Origin: Pseudomonadota bacterium
Lineage (GTDB): Bacteria; Pseudomonadota; Alphaproteobacteria; Caulobacterales; Caulobacteraceae
Length of the DNA stretch: 8,594 nt
Direction of reading: 5' to 3'
Assembly (NCBI GenBank): GCA_023416055.1
Contig: JAEZIH010000092.1
Location: 1 to 8,594 of the forward strand
The notes below the pieces were generated by a model that was not told the origin of the DNA, searched no databases, and saw nothing but the letters and a program-made list of their open reading frames with translations. Shown here piece after piece: positions 6,167-8,594 of this stretch. Each line of letters opens with the position of its first letter. The first letter of the stretch is position 1. A program made the position numbers and the translations under genes.

Positions 6167-8178
6167 GCGTCCGCCGGCTTCACGACCGCCAGCACCGTTC
6201 CCTCGCCGACCTGGTCGCCGACGCCGACGGAGACGCTCTCGACCACGCCGTCGAAGGGGGCGACGAGAGCGTGCTCCATCTTCATGGCTTCCAGCACCAC
6301 CACCGGCGCGCCCTTGGCCACCGTGTCGCCGGCGGCGGCGGGGGCGGCGACGATCTTGCCGGGCATGGGGGCGCGGAGGGAGCCGTCCGAGGCCGGACCG
6401 GCGGCGCCTTCGGCCTGGTGGGTCGCGGGTTCGAAGGTCCAGGCCTGGCCGTCGTGGAACAGCACAGGCTCGTCGACCACGCGGCCCAGCTCCTGCTCCG
6501 GCTTGCCGTCGCGCATCAGGGTGACGCCGCCGGTCAGGACGTAGGCCTCGACGGTCGTGTCCTCCAGGTCGACGGACCAGGTGCTGCCGTGCACGCCGGG
6601 CGTCGGCCGGCCCTCGATCAGGGCGCCGTTGAGCCGGGCCTGATGCGGGGCGGGGCGGGCGCCGTTCATGCGGAAGCCGTAGAGGCCCGTCGCGGTCGGG
6701 GCCCAGGGCTCGCCGCCGCGGCCGGGACGGTCGGAGGGGCGCACCCATTCCTCGTCATGGTGGGCCTCGGACGCGAGGATGGCCAAGGCGGCGGCGCGGA
6801 TCTCGGCGGGCGGCTCGATCGCGGTCAGCGCCGTCTCCTCGGCGGCGATGAAGCCGGTGTCGACGTCGCCGGCGACGAAGCGCGGGTGTTCGAGGCAGCG
6901 CTTGAGGAAGGCCGAATTGGCCTTGACCGGCCACACCTCGACCTGGCCGCAGGCCTCGGCCAGCTGCGCCGCCGCGGTCTCGCGGGTGTCGGCGTGGACG
7001 ATCAGCTTGGCGATCATCGGGTCATAGAACTGGCTGACCTCGCTATCCCAGGTCACCCCGGTGTCGACGCGGATGTCCTCGGGCAGGCGGATGTGCTCCA
7101 GCGTGCCGATGGAGGGCAGGAAGCCGTTGGCGGGGTCCTCTGCGTAGAGGCGCGCCTCCATGGCCCAGCCGTTAAGGGGGATGTCGTCCTGCTTGAGCGG
7201 AATCGCCTCGCCGGCGGCGACGCGCAGCTGCCACTCGACGAGGTCGACGCCGGTGATGGCCTCGGTGACCGGGTGCTCGACCTGCAGCCGGGTGTTCATC
7301 TCCATGAACCAGATGCGGTCGGCCTTCAGCTCCTCGGAGGCGTCGGCGATGAATTCGATGGTGCCGGCGCCGACGTAGTTCACCGCCTTGGCCGCGCGCA
7401 CGGCAGCGGCGGTGACGGCCGCGCGGGTGGCGGCGTCCATGCCGGGGGCGGGCGCCTCCTCGATGACCTTCTGGTGGCGGCGCTGCAGCGAGCAGTCGCG
7501 CTCGTGCAGATGGACGACCTGGCCGTGGCTGTCCCCGAACACTTGCACTTCGATGTGGCGCGGCCGGGTGATGTATTTCTCGATCAGGACGCGCGGGTCG
7601 CCGAAGGAGGACTGGCCCTCGCGCTGGGCCGAGGCGAGGCCGTCGGCGAAATCCTCGGGCCGGTCGACCTTCTTCATGCCCTTGCCGCCACCGCCGGCGA
7701 CGGCCTTGATCAGCACCGGATAGCCGATGGCGTCGGCCTCCGTGCGCAGGCGCTCGGCGGACTGGTCGTCGCCGAGATAGCCGGGGGTGACGGGCACGCC
7801 GGCCTCGATCATCAGGGCCTTGGCGGCGTCCTTCAGGCCCATGGCGCGGATGGCCGCCGGCGGCGGGCCGATCCAGACGAGGCCCGCGGCCATGACCGCT
7901 TCCGCGAAGTCGGCGTTTTCTGACAGGAAGCCGTAGCAGGGGTGGATGGCCTCGGCGCCGGTCTGTTTGGCGGCGGCGAGCACCTTGTCTGCGTCGAGGT
8001 AGGATTCCCGGGCCAGCGCCGGGCCGATCAGCACGGCCTCGTCGGCCTCGCGCACGTGCAGGGCGTCGGCGTCGGCTTCCGAATAGACGGCGATGGTGCG
8101 CAGGCCCATGCGGCGGGCGGTGCGGAACACGCGGCAGGCGATCTCGCCGCGATTGGCGACCAGGACGGATTTGAACAT
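6163..8178 (-). CDS. liuD: Methylcrotonyl-CoA carboxylase, biotin-containing alpha subunit
   Basis: This subunit carries out ATP-dependent carboxylation of biotin for 3-methylcrotonyl-CoA carboxylase in leucine breakdown (also named MccA). The 671-aa protein has a biotin carboxylase N-domain (1-110, opening MFKSVLVANRGEIACRVFRT), an ATP-grasp domain (about 115-330) with glycine loop GGGGKGM (162-168) and EMNTRLQVEH (293-302), a biotin carboxylase C-domain (about 335-445), a linker region, and a biotinyl domain (about 600-668) with acceptor Lys633 in EAMKMEH. The segment FGDSHGQVVHLHERDCSLQR with QKVIEEAPAPGM is closer to methylcrotonyl- than propionyl-CoA carboxylases; geranyl-CoA carboxylase or a broad acyl-CoA carboxylase remains possible. 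The required beta subunit is not in the window and may lie upstream on this strand, beyond the right edge. The ATG at 8178 gives the canonical N-terminus; its ribosome-binding site is weak. Confidence 0.9.
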   Translation of the reverse strand: MFKSVLVANRGEIACRVFRTARRMGLRTIAVYSEADADALHVREADEAVLIGPALARESYLDADKVLAAAKQTGAEAIHPCYGFLSENADFAEAVMAAGLVWIGPPPAAIRAMGLKDAAKALMIEAGVPVTPGYLGDDQSAERLRTEADAIGYPVLIKAVAGGGGKGMKKVDRPEDFADGLASAQREGQSSFGDPRVLIEKYITRPRHIEVQVFGDSHGQVVHLHERDCSLQRRHQKVIEEAPAPGMDAATRAAVTAAAVRAAKAVNYVGAGTIEFIADASEELKADRIWFMEMNTRLQVEHPVTEAITGVDLVEWQLRVAAGEAIPLKQDDIPLNGWAMEARLYAEDPANGFLPSIGTLEHIRLPEDIRVDTGVTWDSEVSQFYDPMIAKLIVHADTRETAAAQLAEACGQVEVWPVKANSAFLKRCLEHPRFVAGDVDTGFIAAEETALTAIEPPAEIRAAALAILASEAHHDEEWVRPSDRPGRGGEPWAPTATGLYGFRMNGARPAPHQARLNGALIEGRPTPGVHGSTWSVDLEDTTVEAYVLTGGVTLMRDGKPEQELGRVVDEPVLFHDGQAWTFEPATHQAEGAAGPASDGSLRAPMPGKIVAAPAAAGDTVAKGAPVVVLEAMKMEHALVAPFDGVVESVSVGVGDQVGEGTVLAVVKPADA

Positions 8179-8193
8179 GGGGCGGTTCTAGTG

Positions 8194-8221
8194 GGGCGAG
8201 AGGCGAGGGGCTAGGGGGGAG
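8194..8221. repeat. G-rich 7-bp periodic tract upstream of liuD
   Basis: Four consecutive degenerate heptamers, GGGCGAG, AGGCGAG, GGGCTAG and GGGGGAG, begin 16 bases upstream of the liuD start codon. Weaker G-rich repetition continues to about 8242. The period matches the GGCAGTA arrays elsewhere in the window but the unit differs. It would lie in the liuD leader as a C-rich RNA. Confidence 0.5.
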
Positions 8222-8287
8222 GGCGGCAGCGGGCGGCGGGCGTGCGTCATCCTCGTCCGGGGCCGGGGGCCGCGGAAGGTGGGGAGG

Positions 8288-8355
8288 GTGCGGGACAGCC
8301 GGGCTCGCCCGGTTGCAGTGAGTGTACCGTTTCGACGAGACGAACTGTCCCGCGC
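8288..8355. other. Potential structured RNA or regulatory element upstream of liuD
   Basis: An 11-bp stem (8288-8298 with 8345-8355, one G-T pair) encloses a 5-bp hairpin (CCGGG 8299-8303 with CCCGG 8308-8312, loop CTCG), an 18-base linker, and a small hairpin (TTCG 8331-8334 with CGAA 8341-8344). The outer stem and the first hairpin abut without unpaired bases, as in a stacked three-way junction. I do not recognise a known RNA family, and either strand could be the transcribed one. Confidence 0.3.
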
Positions 8356-8594
8356 GGTCGTTGGACGCTCGCCCCGCCGGCTGGCGGCCCTTCTCGGGCC
8401 TCACCGGCGTTTCCGCCGCCCCGTTGCCGGGGAGGACGGAAGGCGGAACTTGCTGACGGTCTCGACAGGAGCGGTTCCGGCCACAGGCGCGCGGCGAGCA
8501 AGGGACGCCATCCATCGACGTCCGCGAGGACCCCCGGACTCTCCTCCGCCCGGGCTTCATCGCTCGACCACAGCCCGCCGTCATCGAGGAACGT
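8356..8594. other. Right-edge stretch without an assignable gene
   Basis: No reading frame here has recognisable protein content. One minus-strand frame is open from the right edge down to 8247 and its first ~40 codons look weakly protein-like, so the 3' end of an unknown minus-strand gene cannot be excluded. Several GC hairpins are possible: CCGCC/GGCGG (8374-8387), GGCCC/GGGCC (8386-8400), and TTCCGCC/GGCGGAA (8411-8448) enclosing CCCCG/CGGGG (8419-8432). At this base composition some of these are expected by chance. No tmRNA, SRP RNA or RNase P signature was found. Confidence 0.4.

Noticed and set aside
6013..7923. 636-codon open frame on the + strand opposite liuD
   Set aside because: It is the antisense shadow of a clear liuD gene. 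In GC-rich coding DNA such frames stay open by chance; its product is Gly/Asp/His/Val-rich low complexity without domains.
7172..8584. 470-codon minus-strand frame overlapping liuD in another frame
   Set aside because: It is an out-of-frame reading of liuD plus noncoding leader, very Arg/Pro-rich and without domains.
8356..8594. Possible RNase P RNA on the minus strand, because of a GGAGGAGAGTCCGGG stretch resembling the conserved GAGGAAAGTCCGGGC
   Set aside because: The other conserved segments (the AAGGGTGAAA region and the ACAGAACCCGGCTTA end) are absent and the remaining sequence does not fit.

Overview
This is a high-GC chromosomal segment from an alphaproteobacterium, most likely of the order Caulobacterales (Brevundimonas or a relative). 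Four things point there: the very high G+C; an ExbB with an Ala/Pro-rich N-terminal extension beside a TonB with a long polyproline linker; a DUF1489 gene, a family I know from alphaproteobacteria; and a histidine tRNA that lacks the usual extra 5' G (-1) but carries U72 and A73, the form described for Caulobacter crescentus. The genus is inferred, not proven.

Layout. The left part (2-1990, + strand) is an exbB-exbD-tonB operon, with exbB cut by the window edge. It makes the inner-membrane motor that powers TonB-dependent outer-membrane receptors, and it ends at a textbook intrinsic terminator (2014-2043). Next is a single-domain M48 zinc metalloprotease lipoprotein (2108-2854, +), then an array of 7-bp repeats (2864-3002) and tRNA-His (3065-3141, +). 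On the minus strand is a protein with a cyclic-nucleotide-binding-like domain fused to a patatin/NTE-type phospholipase (3333-5183). Its 5' leader holds a second 7-bp repeat array. Upstream of it on the same strand is a DUF1489 gene (5315-5713). A small ABM-fold (putative quinol) monooxygenase (5786-6166, +) diverges from DUF1489 and converges on the biotin-carrying alpha subunit of methylcrotonyl-CoA carboxylase (6163-8178, -), a leucine-degradation enzyme. The last ~415 bases hold no gene I can defend, but contain a G-rich 7-periodic tract and strong potential RNA stems.

How the genes relate. Only exbB-exbD-tonB is clearly a functional unit. The carboxylase alpha subunit needs a beta subunit that is not in the window. 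The remaining genes are ordinary single genes. I see no mobile element, CRISPR array, phage gene or defence system.

The part not explained by genes is the set of intergenic heptanucleotide repeats. Two loci carry GGCAGTA-type arrays on the left and their inverted counterparts on the right, separated by 50-52 bases, so each can fold into a long hairpin. At the first locus a variant repeat unit is matched by a complementary variant in the opposite arm.
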